In this document: positions 43,933 through 52,939 of the stretch, one piece after another
How positions within the stretch are numbered: position 1 is the first letter of the stretch
Layout of the letters: every line of letters starts with the position of its first letter
Assembly: GCF_003594935.2 (NCBI RefSeq)
Contig: NZ_CP043343.1
Coordinates: forward strand, 1 to 64,000
Length of the DNA: 64,000 nt
Source of the DNA: Enterobacter huaxiensis
Lineage (GTDB): Bacteria; Pseudomonadota; Gammaproteobacteria; Enterobacterales; Enterobacteriaceae
Reading direction: 5' to 3'
Notes under the pieces: generated by a model
Database searches by the model: none
What the model saw: only the letters and a program-made list of their open reading frames with translations
Told to the model about the DNA's origin: nothing
Program-made: the position numbers and the translations under genes

Positions 43933-44817
43933 TCACACGCTATCGGTCCAGCGGTGCGCTGGGCGATATCCCAGGACGCGCATTGCCTTTTCGCTGCTGA
44001 GTGCTGACTCATTACCTACAAAATTTTTACGCTGTTCAACGCCTGGATAGTAGCGGTCCAGAAGTTCCTGTGTGGGGGTTCGCATGCAGGTCACATCGCT
44101 GGTAATAAAGAACTCATCTTTACCCCTGACATCATATTCGACAGCTTTCTCAATCGCCTGGGCTACATCCCGGACGTCAACATAAGTCCACATATTCCAT
44201 TGCCTTACGGCAGGATCGTTCTGCCAGCTTTCAAACTGCGCGTACTCTTCCGGCGCCATAACATTAGAAAGCCGCAGACAGGTAATGCGCATGTCAGCGT
44301 TATTAAGGCAGAACTGACGGGCCATCTCTTCACCCAGCACTTTAGTCAGCGCATAAATGCTGATCCCCCGGGCCGGGTAGTGCTCATCCACCGGAACATA
44401 GGGGGCATCCCACTGGTCGTAAGGCACGCCGGTAGGGACTTCGCTCGATGACCAGATGATATTTTTTATTCCCAGCCGCCTGGATGCCTCAAATACGTTG
44501 AAGGTAACCAGCATATTATTTCTGAACTCGTCAGAATCAGGGATCATTCGGGGGTGAGGAATACTGGCAAGGTGAACCACGGCATCAAAGGCTGCAGGTT
44601 CAGGTCGTGAATAAACGTCTTCCCCGACGGAGGAAAGTGCGTCGAGCGTTGCACCAAAATCCTCTAAATCCGCGATCATCGCTGGATGGGCATCGGTTAC
44701 GGGCTCTTTTTTATCGATGAGAAACAGGTCATAACCGGCTTTCTCAAGCCATTCTACTGTCACCCTGCCAATTTTCCCTGAAGCACCGGTAATGGCTATA
44801 CGTTTTTTATCTGACAT
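43933..44817 (-). CDS. NAD-dependent epimerase/dehydratase-family protein
   Basis: A 294-residue extended SDR with the NAD motif IAITGASGKIGRVTVEWLEK (TGxxGxxG), LFLIDKKEPV (Asp for NAD), VVHLASIPHPR, IIWSSSEVP and YxxxK in ISIYALTKVLGEEMA. It resembles the uronate-dehydrogenase/UDP-sugar epimerase group. First gene of a leftward pair with the YdfG-like SDR. AraJ-like transport, SDRs and a sugar isomerase nearby hint at sugar metabolism, but this is not proven. Confidence 0.9.
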   Translation of the reverse strand: MSDKKRIAITGASGKIGRVTVEWLEKAGYDLFLIDKKEPVTDAHPAMIADLEDFGATLDALSSVGEDVYSRPEPAAFDAVVHLASIPHPRMIPDSDEFRNNMLVTFNVFEASRRLGIKNIIWSSSEVPTGVPYDQWDAPYVPVDEHYPARGISIYALTKVLGEEMARQFCLNNADMRITCLRLSNVMAPEEYAQFESWQNDPAVRQWNMWTYVDVRDVAQAIEKAVEYDVRGKDEFFITSDVTCMRTPTQELLDRYYPGVEQRKNFVGNESALSSEKAMRVLGYRPAHRWTDSV

Positions 44818-45232
44818 ACTTCGTCCTTATGGTTGAGGTGCAAATCAACCCTAAGTTTTGTCGACAAAAAACAATATGTGATGAGACAGACTAAAAGCTT
44901 CTATTAATTCAATTCATCAATCGAAGTTTGTTTGTAGAACAGGCAGAATCCGTGAACTGATAAGAGGGCTTACACTGAAGCTCCAAAAATGAATGTCCGC
45001 TTATCGCTCATAGCGGCCCCTGCCCTACCCACGCATAAGACAGTTGCTTGCATACGAAGCGGCCCGGCTACAGTAGCGACACGGTGCACATGGAAAACCT
45101 CAACAACAGTTATCTCACAAGGTTATGCACCGTTTCTGTGGATAACCCTGCACCTCCTTTTACCGGCAGAACAACCACATGGCGAGAACAGGTAAAATTC
45201 TCCTTGCAGGACGGGAGATTTCTTAAACAATG
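44818..45232. other. Spacer upstream of the ISL3 insertion
   Basis: No gene supported. The left part should hold the promoter of the leftward epimerase gene. The right end is the former upstream flank of umuD, including the left half of its LexA box. Confidence 0.4.
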
Positions 45233-45272
45233 CTGTATGTTAAAGGGTCTTCACCGATCATGGTGGGAAGGC

Positions 45273-46493
45273 TCAGAACGCCATATTCAGTTTCCCGTAG
45301 TGGAACATCACTCCCATCTTAAAGCGCTCCCGGTTGCGGTATCCCCTCGCTTTTATTCTCAGCAGTCTGATCTTGCTGTTCAGCGCCTCTGCATTTCCGT
45401 TTGAGACTCCATGCCTCATGGCATTCAGGATGCCGTACAGTCTTTTCCCTATCGTTTTGGCTGCGTTCTTCATCATGGGGACATCACTGTTAGCCGCCAG
45501 CGCCAGCCATCTCTGCCAGTCATTCCTTCGTTCCTCGCTCCAGGGGCTGTTCCAGATGTCCTTTGCCAGCTTTTTTAGCGCCAAGCACTGGCTCGTCAGC
45601 TTCATCTGCGCGCGCAGCCATACCAGCTTCTCCTGCCTGGATTCTGTCATCCACTTATCGCTGTACTGCCACAGGAAGCGGGTCCCCTTTGCCTGACGCC
45701 GACTTTCAACAGGAAGGTGCGGATGTTCATTCTGGCGGGTTTTATCAACCACTTCGCCCAGTTGCTTTGCAACATGGAAGCGGTCGAAGGCGATTTTCTC
45801 AACCGCACTGGGTAAGTGGATACGCGCTGCTCTTATATAGCCTGCGTTCATGTCCATTGAGAGCGTTTTGATAGCCAGCAACTGCCCGTCAGTGAGCATG
45901 CGAAGATAGCTGGCGAGGCTCTCTGTGCCGCGATCATCCGTTAAGGCCAGCGCACGACCATCGCGATCGGAGATCACCGTTACGTAACGATGACCTTTCT
46001 TAAAGGCGACTTCATCCACATTCATATGACGGGCGGATAATGGCTTTTTTATCCGGGCAAGGCCTCGCTTAACAGCCCGGGTCATAATGCCGTCAACGGC
46101 ATTCCAGCTAAGTTTAAGTTGTTTCCTGACTGCATCAACGGTGCTGATTTTCAGCCAGGAGAGAACGAATGATTCGAAAAGCAGCGTGTACCGGCTGCCA
46201 GTGCCTGCCCATGGTACAGGCAGAGTCTGGCATCCATGCTCCGGGCACATAATACGGGGAACACCGGCTTCAACGAACGTGGCGAACTGGCAGGTATCAA
46301 GGTGTCGCCATTTACGATGACGGTGATCGTGAACAGGGCAGGATTTACCAAAGGTCGGGCAGAATAATGACGCGTTTTCAGCGATACCAACGATGACGGT
46401 AACAGAGCCGATTGTTTCATCAAGAGAGAGGGATTTAACCTGCCATGGTGCAGCAAGGTTGAGGATATGGGCATATAGTGATTTTTCGTCCAT
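45273..46493 (-). CDS. ISL3-family transposase
   Basis: A 406-residue DDE transposase from MDEKSLYAHILNLAAPWQVK at 46,493. It has N-terminal zinc-binding cysteines and histidines (CPTFGKSCPVHDH, CPEHGC), an HTH near residues 105-130, catalytic Asp in HMNVDEVAFKKGH, the second Asp in TLSMDMNAGYIRAA or IAFDRFHVAKQ, and a C-terminal Glu in SNGNAEALNSKIRLLRIKAR (the DDE_Tnp_ISL3 signature). Full length and uninterrupted, so likely functional. Confidence 0.93.
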   Translation of the reverse strand: MDEKSLYAHILNLAAPWQVKSLSLDETIGSVTVIVGIAENASLFCPTFGKSCPVHDHRHRKWRHLDTCQFATFVEAGVPRIMCPEHGCQTLPVPWAGTGSRYTLLFESFVLSWLKISTVDAVRKQLKLSWNAVDGIMTRAVKRGLARIKKPLSARHMNVDEVAFKKGHRYVTVISDRDGRALALTDDRGTESLASYLRMLTDGQLLAIKTLSMDMNAGYIRAARIHLPSAVEKIAFDRFHVAKQLGEVVDKTRQNEHPHLPVESRRQAKGTRFLWQYSDKWMTESRQEKLVWLRAQMKLTSQCLALKKLAKDIWNSPWSEERRNDWQRWLALAANSDVPMMKNAAKTIGKRLYGILNAMRHGVSNGNAEALNSKIRLLRIKARGYRNRERFKMGVMFHYGKLNMAF

Positions 46494-46568
46494 GACAGCG
46501 GTCTCCGGTAAAATAATCACCATCGATAGTGCCTAAACCGCTGTCAGGATAAAAGTGTGTCTGGAAGG

Positions 46569-46952
46569 TTACTTCAGTACACGAAGATTTTTGACATCAA
46601 TTTCAACGCTGTTCCAGTCTTTGTCAACTTCCCCTTCAAGGCGCACTTTTGTTTCAGGGGAAACGGTTTGCCCCAGCCAGCGTTTGTCATCTATATCGAC
46701 ATACACAGTGCCACTGGCATCCCGGAACTCGTAGAGTTCATGACCGACCTGCCGGATGATATTACCTTCAAGAATGACCCATGCATCATCACGAAATGAT
46801 TTGGCCTGCGCAACTGATGATAACCCCGGATTGGGTCCGCTGAATCCGCCCTGAGAGTATTCCTGACCGGCCGGGGCAACAAACCCCTGTTGCTGCGCAA
46901 AAGCTCCAAATGAAAGCCCGGTTAACAGGACAGCCAGAAGTGTTTTCTTCAT
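46569..46952 (-). CDS. YgiW/YdeI (BOF-family) periplasmic protein, IS passenger
   Basis: A 127-residue protein with a signal peptide (about 1-19, LSFGAFA) and a bacterial OB-fold domain: VAQAKSFRDDAWVILEGNII, YEFRDASGTVYVDIDDKRW, KVRLEGEVDKDWNSVEIDVK. E. coli YgiW and YdeI are small periplasmic stress-tolerance proteins of this family. It lies inside the ISL3 element, 75 bases before the transposase and on the same strand, so it moves with it. Confidence 0.9.
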   Translation of the reverse strand: MKKTLLAVLLTGLSFGAFAQQQGFVAPAGQEYSQGGFSGPNPGLSSVAQAKSFRDDAWVILEGNIIRQVGHELYEFRDASGTVYVDIDDKRWLGQTVSPETKVRLEGEVDKDWNSVEIDVKNLRVLK

Positions 46953-47052
46953 TTTTTCATCTCCTTGTGAAGTGTGTCTGAATAACTTACAGGAGAGATC
47001 TTAACAGAATCTTAAGAGATTTAAGTCTTTCCACCATGATCGGTGAAGACCC

Positions 47053-47064
47053 ATGTTAAAACAG
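47053..47064 (+). promoter_or_regulatory. Right half of an interrupted LexA (SOS) box
   Basis: Removing the IS and one target duplicate restores CTGT-ATGTTAAA-ACAG, a CTGT-N8-ACAG LexA box placed as in umuDC operons. The left half, CTGT plus the spacer, is at 45,233-45,244; the right half, spacer plus ACAG, is here. The N8 spacer is exactly the 8-bp target duplication. Confidence 0.8.
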
Positions 47065-47083
47065 TATTATTATGAGGTACCTC

Positions 47084-47504
47084 ATGATTGTTTTCGTCTC
47101 TCCAGCTTCTGAGCCAGCACCGTTCACAGCCCCGTTATTCACTGAATGCTGCCCGGCCGGATTTCCCTCGCCGGCTGCCGACTATACGGAAGACGAACTC
47201 AACCTTTATGCCTACTGCATCAGCCGCCCTAATGCGACCTATTTGTTCGGGCCATTGGTGATTCGATGAAGGGTATGGGCCTGCACTCAGGCGACCTCAT
47301 GGTGGTAGACAAACCGGAAACGCCTGTGCAGGGGATATTGTTATCGCGGAGACGGGAGGGGAGTTTACCGTCAAACGCCTGCAGCTCCGGCCCCGCATCG
47401 CCCTGCTTCCGATGAATCCCGCCTACCCCACGCTTTATCCTGAAGAACTATAGATATTCGGCGTCGTCACGGCTTTTATCCATAAAACCCGGGCAGCAAG
47501 CTGA
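47084..47504 (+). pseudogene. umuD: umuD-like gene, frameshifted
   Basis: UmuD/MucA family SOS protein, a self-cleaving partner of polymerase V. The N-terminal part reads PLFTECCPAGFPSPAADYTE with a likely Ala-Gly cleavage site, then NATYLF. A frameshift near 47,237 moves the catalytic serine (AIGDSMKGMGLHSGDLMVVD) to another frame, a second near 47,330 precedes GDIVIAETGGEFTVKRLQLR (catalytic Lys), and a nonsense codon follows near the end. Its SOS promoter is also split by the ISL3 element. Confidence 0.85.
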
Positions 47505-48775
47505 TGTTTGCGCTCGCAGACGTGAACTCCTTCTACGCCAGCTGCAAGAAGGTGTTCCGGCCGGATCTGCGGGACAAGCCTGTCGTAGTGCTCAGCAACA
47601 ACGACGGCTGTGTCATCGCACGATCGAAAGAAGCAAAGCGACTCGGCATCAAGATGGGCGTGCCGTGGTTTCAGCTAAAGAATGGGCAGTTCCCTGAGCC
47701 GGTCATCGCGTTCTCCAGCAACTACGCCCTGTAAGCTTCCATGTCGAACAGGGTCATGGCGCACCTCGAGGATTTGGCGCTGCACGTCGAGCAGTACAGC
47801 ATCGACGAGATGTTTCTGGATATCCGGGGCATAGATGGCTGTATGGATCTTGAGGATCTCGGGCGCCAGCTGCGTGGGCACGTCCGAAGCGGGACAGGTC
47901 TGACCATCAGTGTTGGAATGGGACCTACAAAGACGCTGGCCAAATCGGCTCAATGGGCGTCGAAAGAGTGGCCGCAGTTTGGTGGGGTGCTTGCACTAAC
48001 GAGGGATAATCCAAAGCGAACTGAGAAACTTCTGTCCCTGCAGCCGGTTGAGGAAATCTGGGGCGTTGGTCGCAGGATCTCAAAGACATTCAATACGATG
48101 TATATTACTACAGCATTGCAGCTGGCCCGTGCTAACCCTTTTATCCGGAAGAATCTTAATGTTGTACTGGAGAGAACGGTCAGGGAACTGAAAGGAGAGG
48201 CCTGCATATCCCTGGAGGAAGCGCCATCTGCAAAGCAGCAGATCGTCTGTAGCCGTTCGTTTGGAGAGCGTGTCACCACCTACGAATCTATGCGGCAGGC
48301 CGTATGTCAGCATGCAGAGCGCGCAACTGAGAAGTTACGCGGCGAGAAGCAGTACTACAGACATATCGCCGTGTTCGTAAAAACCTCGCCGTTTGCAGTA
48401 AATGAACCCTACAACGGTAATCTGGCCAGTGGAAAGCTGCTGACTCCCACGCAGGACACGCGCGACATTATTAATACTGTAGTCAGAGCGCTGGGTCGTA
48501 TCTGGGTTAATGGTTATCGGTACGCGAAGGCGGGCTGCATGCTTAACGACTTCACGCCGACGGGTGTCTCGCAACTGAACCTGTTTGATACTACGCTGCC
48601 TCACAGCAACAGTGACCAACTGATGAAGGTTCTGGAAGATATCAACCATTCTGGGCTGGGGAAAGTGTAGTTTGTCGGAAGGGGAATTGCGCCTAAGTGG
48701 CAAATGAAGCGGGAGATGCTTTCTACGGCATATACGACACGCTGGTCAGATATTCCTGCAGCGACACTGGCTTGA
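47504..48775 (+). pseudogene. umuC: umuC-like Y-family polymerase gene, two nonsense mutations
   Basis: Translesion DNA polymerase V subunit. MFALADVNSFYASCKKVFRP and VLSNNDGCVIARSKEAKRLG are intact catalytic-palm motifs. A TAA at 47,732-47,734 replaces the Tyr of SSNYALYASMSNRVM. The reading frame then continues with VEQYSIDEMFLDIRG (catalytic Asp-Glu) to GLGKV, where a TAG replaces a second residue; the remaining GRGIAPKWQMKREMLSTAYT completes the family C-terminus. It overlaps the umuD stop, as in umuDC operons. Confidence 0.88.
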
Positions 48776-48780
48776 AACCT

Positions 48781-48854
48781 TGGCGATTTCACCTTGAAAT
48801 TCTCAACTTAAATTGCCTAATTACAATAAGTTATAAGTGAAATCGCCGTGGCGA
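48781..48854. promoter_or_regulatory. parS: P1-type parS centromere
   Basis: Just downstream of parB, where P1 parS lies. The left arm has TGGCGA (B box, 48,781-48,786) then GATTTCAC-CTTGAAAT (two A boxes, 48,785-48,800); the right arm has GTGAAAT (48,837-48,843) and TGGCGA (48,849-48,854). A and B boxes are the ATTTCAC/A and TCGCCA elements that P1-type ParB reads. The AT-rich middle would suit IHF. Confidence 0.85.
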
Positions 48855-48856
48855 AA

Positions 48857-49834
48857 TTATTGACTCAAATTTCTGTTAAGGACCTCATGGATAGCCTTGT
48901 CCAGTTCATCCTGTACCGCTTTTGACATACGGCTAAACTCATAAGTTAGCGTGCGCCCTTTAACACGCTTGCGTGCGAACTTGTCCTTTTCTTCAAAGGA
49001 CCATAGTGGGGAAACCACTGACTTTTCCTTAGGAGATGGAGCTATCAATGTCTGAGATGTCTGAGAAATCAGCTTAAGTATACTGGCTTTCTGTTCGTCT
49101 TCTGGTCGCTCGCGATCACTCAAAATTGCATCGTGCTGATCTGAGACAGACTGAATGAGCTCTTCAGACGCCAAGCCTTTTTCACTAAGTTTTTCGTTAA
49201 TCTCTAAAAGAATTTTATAGTCACTAAACGACAGCTCCGACTGAACCGGAAACAGAGAAATCAACTCTTGCGGTACTGCCGCCGCCTGCAGCGCCCTGGT
49301 GACCTTAGCCTGAGATAACCCCTCCAGTTCAGCAATTTCTTTTTGATTAAATCCGGATTCTTTAAGAGCTATCAATCTCAGGCCGATCTCCCGAAGGTTA
49401 TGCTCTTTAGCTGTCTGGATATCTTTAGCCAGTTGACGAGCTTCATCAGTTGAAAAATGTTCATCCGTCACCATCACATCAAGGCCTGTACGGATATAAA
49501 TCGCTGAGGCTCGCCGTCTTGAACCATCCAGTATCTCAATCCTTTCACCTTGCTGAATGCCAATACAAGGAAAGAACTGCTGAAACTTAATCGTCTGGAT
49601 AATGGACTTCAGGGACTCCTTGGTCAGAGCAAGTTGATCTCTTCCGTTGTTTTCCTGGTTTACGAAGGTCTTACTTTCAACGTCAGATGCAGGCACCCGA
49701 ACAAATCTGAACGTTACCTTCCTGCCGGTTTTCAAGGTAAATACCTGGCTTCGCCCGATGTCAGTCATCTCGACCATTAATGCCTGGGTATTTAACTGTC
49801 TGCCGATGGTTTTTCTTTTCTCATTCGACATCAC
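48857..49834 (-). CDS. parB: ParB, plasmid partition centromere-binding protein
   Basis: A 325-residue P1-type ParB (P1: 333). The N-terminal domain contains the arginine-rich DGSRRRASAIYIRTGLDVMV, the central HTH FNQKEIAELEGLSQAKVTRA binds the A boxes, and the C-terminal dimer domain is LWSFEEKDKFARKRVKGRTL and its surroundings. Its start overlaps the parA stop by four bases. The parS site directly follows. Confidence 0.92.
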   Translation of the reverse strand: MMSNEKRKTIGRQLNTQALMVEMTDIGRSQVFTLKTGRKVTFRFVRVPASDVESKTFVNQENNGRDQLALTKESLKSIIQTIKFQQFFPCIGIQQGERIEILDGSRRRASAIYIRTGLDVMVTDEHFSTDEARQLAKDIQTAKEHNLREIGLRLIALKESGFNQKEIAELEGLSQAKVTRALQAAAVPQELISLFPVQSELSFSDYKILLEINEKLSEKGLASEELIQSVSDQHDAILSDRERPEDEQKASILKLISQTSQTLIAPSPKEKSVVSPLWSFEEKDKFARKRVKGRTLTYEFSRMSKAVQDELDKAIHEVLNRNLSQ

Positions 49835-51036
49835 ATACCTCCGTTAGTACGAATGAACTCAATGCGATCAAAAACTGCCTTCGCAAAGTCTTCTGCCGCT
49901 GATTTTGCGCTTTTAAGCGCCTCTGTACTTCCATCATAGGTTGCTGGATTTGCTGAAATAACAGTGTCAAAAGTCTCCCCACAACGTTCGAAACCATCTA
50001 GCCTCGGCAGAAGCATATCGAGCATATCGGCACCGAAAACTTCTTTGGCCTGACTATGGCAAATTTTGTGATCAGGCTTGTTCAGGATTTTGGACATGAA
50101 GCCGACATTACCGATTAGATTACAGATGTGCCCATCCATTTCGATAGAATCAATAAGTGCAGGAAGGCTGGCCACAAACTTTAGGGAAGAATGAAAATCA
50201 ACCGTCGCGGGTGGCAGAGGGGTCAACATCAGATCTGCAGCACCAATGCAGTTCTTCAGGAACGCATCAAGGTGAGGACCGCTATCAAGGAAAATAAAGT
50301 CGTAGTCATGCTGGAGCTTGTCGATAATGTTTTCTTTAAGCACCGCATGAATATTTTTTCCAGGCAGATGCTCTTCGCACAATCCCTTCCATCCTTCAGC
50401 AAGGAACGCATCGTCAATGGAAGCGGGAATTACATCAACACCCGGAATAATTGACGGCACTATAAAATCGGAAAGTAATTCTTCACGAGACACGTTCTGG
50501 AGCATGGCCTGAGCAGCCGTATTTTCTACCAGCCCTACTGAATTCTCATGGCTCAGGAACATTGTCAGAGATGCTTGCGGATCGAAATCGATGGCCAGAA
50601 TACGCAGGTCTTCGAACAGAAGCTGAGGATGAGCCCGAAAAGCATGTGATAATGAAGCGGTAGAAACTGTCTTGGAACCTCCACCTTTAAGATTACATAC
50701 AAAAATCGTGAAGGCTTTATCGAAGCGATCCCTGTACTTGGGTACTTTACGATGGAAATAGAGATCGATGACATTCTGAATCGTCATCGCGTATTTCATC
50801 GTATTGCCGGAGGGTTTCTTTTTAAAAATGTAACCACCGGCTTCCATTTCGGCCACAGCATACTCAACACTACCTTTACTGAGCTTAGGCAGCTTATACA
50901 GTGCGGCTTTGCTGTATTCCTGATAGAACTCGGTAAGCTTCAATTCCTCTTTTTGCAGGCGGATACTTTCGCTCAAAGATGTCAGAAGCTTACCTGCACG
51001 TGTGGCGACTTTCCGTAACTGCTCAATATTTTCCAT
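49831..51036 (-). CDS. parA: ParA, P1-type partition ATPase
   Basis: A 401-residue type Ia partition ATPase (P1 ParA is 398). The N-terminal part (residues 1-105) with an HTH region is the operator-binding domain of type Ia ParA; deviant Walker A KGGGSKT is at 117-123, with Walker A' LAIDFDPQASLTMFLS and Walker B DFIFLDSGPHLDA. It should repress parAB and drive plasmid positioning. Divergent from the short 57-residue ORF. Confidence 0.94.
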   Translation of the reverse strand: MENIEQLRKVATRAGKLLTSLSESIRLQKEELKLTEFYQEYSKAALYKLPKLSKGSVEYAVAEMEAGGYIFKKKPSGNTMKYAMTIQNVIDLYFHRKVPKYRDRFDKAFTIFVCNLKGGGSKTVSTASLSHAFRAHPQLLFEDLRILAIDFDPQASLTMFLSHENSVGLVENTAAQAMLQNVSREELLSDFIVPSIIPGVDVIPASIDDAFLAEGWKGLCEEHLPGKNIHAVLKENIIDKLQHDYDFIFLDSGPHLDAFLKNCIGAADLMLTPLPPATVDFHSSLKFVASLPALIDSIEMDGHICNLIGNVGFMSKILNKPDHKICHSQAKEVFGADMLDMLLPRLDGFERCGETFDTVISANPATYDGSTEALKSAKSAAEDFAKAVFDRIEFIRTNGGM

Positions 51037-51039
51037 TTA

Positions 51040-51135
51040 TCACCTCATGATGTTTTTTGTCATTTTGAACAAAAAGAATCATGTTGCAATAAAAAAATCA
51101 TATTATTTTGATTTATCTCTCAACAGGGGGAGAGT
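51040..51135. promoter_or_regulatory. parAB promoter/operator region (candidate)
   Basis: Spacer upstream of parA with an imperfect inverted repeat: CATGATGTTTTTTGTC (about 51,047-51,062) against GAACAAAAAGAATCATG (about 51,067-51,083). P1-type ParA binds an inverted repeat at its own promoter; position and shape fit. Confidence 0.55.
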
Positions 51136-51309
51136 TTGGACAAGCTCGACGGGCGTGACACTAGGTCACATTTGAGTTTATCCCTCCATCAGGTTGTCAG
51201 CGATATCGCGACATTATATTCAGCTGCCGCAGATAGGCGGAGAGAAGAGTCTTTAGAATATCTGAAAAAAGGGAAGAAGGTTGTTAAGTCAGTAACTATT
51301 GATGATTAA
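51136..51309 (+). CDS. Short TTG-start ORF divergent from parA
   Basis: A 57-residue frame starting at TTG 51,136 behind a good GGGGGAG ribosome site. It begins MDKLDGRDTRSHLSLSLHQV and ends EYLKKGKKVVKSVTIDD, which looks like a helical charged protein. It is divergent from parA and ends before the Rpn gene. I do not recognise it; coding is plausible but unproven. Confidence 0.4.
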   Translation: MDKLDGRDTRSHLSLSLHQVVSDIATLYSAAADRRREESLEYLKKGKKVVKSVTIDD

Positions 51310-51439
51310 AGGAGGTTTAGGAAGGGGGCCGAACCACCCCAGAACGTTCCCTGAAGGAACGGCAATTCCGTTCACCGCCAATATTAGCTTTTCCCGGGCT
51401 GTGATAACATCTCAGGGTCATTTTTCAGAGCCAGGGCAG

Positions 51440-52369
51440 ATGAAAAAGAAAAACAGCACACCCACTCCTCACGATGCCACGTTCAGGCAGTTCCTGACAC
51501 AACCGGATATTGCCCGAGATTTCATGGAAATCCACCTGCCAGCAGAGCTTCGGGCTATCTGCGACCTCAGCACACTGAAGCTGGAATCAGGCTCGTTCGT
51601 CGAGGATGACCTCCGCCAGTATTTCAGCGACGTCCTCTACAGCCTGAAAACTACAGCCGGCGACGGATACATTCATGTCCTGGTCGAGCACCAGTCAACG
51701 CCTGACAAACATATGGCTTTCCGCCTGATACGCTATGCTGTGGCCGCCATGCAGCGCCACCTGGATGCTGGACATAAAAAGCTGCCGCTTGTGATACCTG
51801 TGCTGTTCTATACGGGTAAGCGCAGCCCGTATCCGTATTCCACCCGGTGGCTGGATGAGTTTGACGATCCGGCGCTGGCAGGCAAACTTTACAGCGACGC
51901 TTTTCCTCTGGTAGACGTTACGGCCATTCCGGATGATGAAATCGCTGGCCATCGCAGCATGGCTGCCCTGACCTTATTGCAGAAACATATTCATCAGCGG
52001 GACCTGGCAGAACTGGTTGATCGGCTGGCGCCCATTTTACTGGCCGGATATCTGTCTTCATCGCAGGTCATATCGCTGGTACACTATATAGTGCAGGCAG
52101 GCGAAACGTCCGACGCCGAAGCCTTTGTACGCGAACTGGCACAGCGTGTGCCGCAACACGGAGACGCACTCATGACCATCGCACAACAGCTTGAACAGAA
52201 GGGTATTGAGAAGGGCATCCAGCTGGGTGAACAACGTGGTATTGAAAAAGGCCGCAATGAAGGTAAGTTGGAAGTTGCCCGTACCATGCTGCAGAACGGC
52301 ATTGATCGTAATACCGTCATGAAAATGACCGGTCTGACTGAAGACGATTTGGCTCAAATACGCCACTAA
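51440..52369 (+). CDS. Rpn-family nuclease (Transposase_31, RecA-independent recombination)
   Basis: A 309-residue PD-(D/E)XK-type protein, RpnA-E group. The family start is TPHDATFRQFLTQPDIARDF, with the nuclease core SGSFVEDDLRQYFSDVLYSL then YIHVLVEHQSTPDKHMAFRL (conserved D, E and Q). The C-terminal region (EKGIEKGIQLGEQRGIEKGR) is a tandem Lys/Gly/Glu repeat typical of the family, and NRNT-like ends follow. E. coli Rpn proteins promote recombination and some act in phage defence. The start chosen is ATG 51,440. Confidence 0.92.
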   Translation: MKKKNSTPTPHDATFRQFLTQPDIARDFMEIHLPAELRAICDLSTLKLESGSFVEDDLRQYFSDVLYSLKTTAGDGYIHVLVEHQSTPDKHMAFRLIRYAVAAMQRHLDAGHKKLPLVIPVLFYTGKRSPYPYSTRWLDEFDDPALAGKLYSDAFPLVDVTAIPDDEIAGHRSMAALTLLQKHIHQRDLAELVDRLAPILLAGYLSSSQVISLVHYIVQAGETSDAEAFVRELAQRVPQHGDALMTIAQQLEQKGIEKGIQLGEQRGIEKGRNEGKLEVARTMLQNGIDRNTVMKMTGLTEDDLAQIRH

Positions 52370-52555
52370 TCATCCTTTCCTGACACTCCCTGTCTGGGCA
52401 TCAGCGTAAAATTGGTGAGGCAGGGAGGCATCCCTTGCAGGCTCTACTGTCAGCCACAGCAATAAATCAGCTTCCTCACTGTCGCTATATTCCCCGTCAA
52501 TCTCGGTTGTCAAAAGCCATATCGCGGGTTGAATGTAAGAGATAAATACTTTCAT
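52370..52555 (-). other. Gene fragment converging on the Rpn gene
   Basis: Minus-strand frame (MKVFISYIQPAIWLLTTEID...) ending DASLPHQFYADAQTG directly against the Rpn stop. The last 60 bases resemble 32,020-32,080, where the same sequence also converges on an Rpn 3' end. It appears to be the 3' end of an unrecognised gene kept beside Rpn genes; here it is short or broken. Confidence 0.45.
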
Positions 52556-52939
52556 ACCTGAATCAAGTGCCACCAGATTTCGGGTAGATCATTCCCGAGT
52601 GTCCAACAGATGGTAGTTCCAGTGGATATCCTTCGTTGTTTCCAGCGCATACGTCAACCGGGACAGATCGTTATTCTCAGGCAATTCATCGGGGCAGGAA
52701 CGTCAGAAGTTATTCTGCCTACTTGTCAGTTTCGTGTTGATACTAAGCTGGAATCCCATTTTCGGAAAATATTTCTTGAGGCACCAGGCGGCAGTATTCC
52801 TCGGTATGTTGCCTGCGAGCTTTCATATAGTTGCCAAAAATCTATAGTGCTCGCCACAGCCATGTGACCGAGCAACGCGAGCGAACTGGCGAGGAAGCGC
52901 AAAAGAACGAAAGTTAACTGAGCACGTATGCACCGATGT
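52556..52939. other. Spacer between Rpn fragment and replication origin
   Basis: No gene supported on either strand. A frame at 52,726-53,019 (-) has no family resemblance and runs through the origin elements. Confidence 0.4.

Larger units (their letters stand above)
45245..47052 (-). mobile_element. Intact ISL3-family insertion sequence with passenger gene
   Basis: An 1,808-bp element. Terminal inverted repeats of 26 bases begin GGGTCTTCACCGATCATGGT on both ends and differ at one position (25/26). The flanks ATGTTAAA at 45,237-45,244 and 47,053-47,060 are a perfect 8-bp target duplication, the size known for ISL3. Inside are a full-length transposase and a YgiW-like passenger gene, both leftward. 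Perfect flanks imply a recent insertion. Confidence 0.95.
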
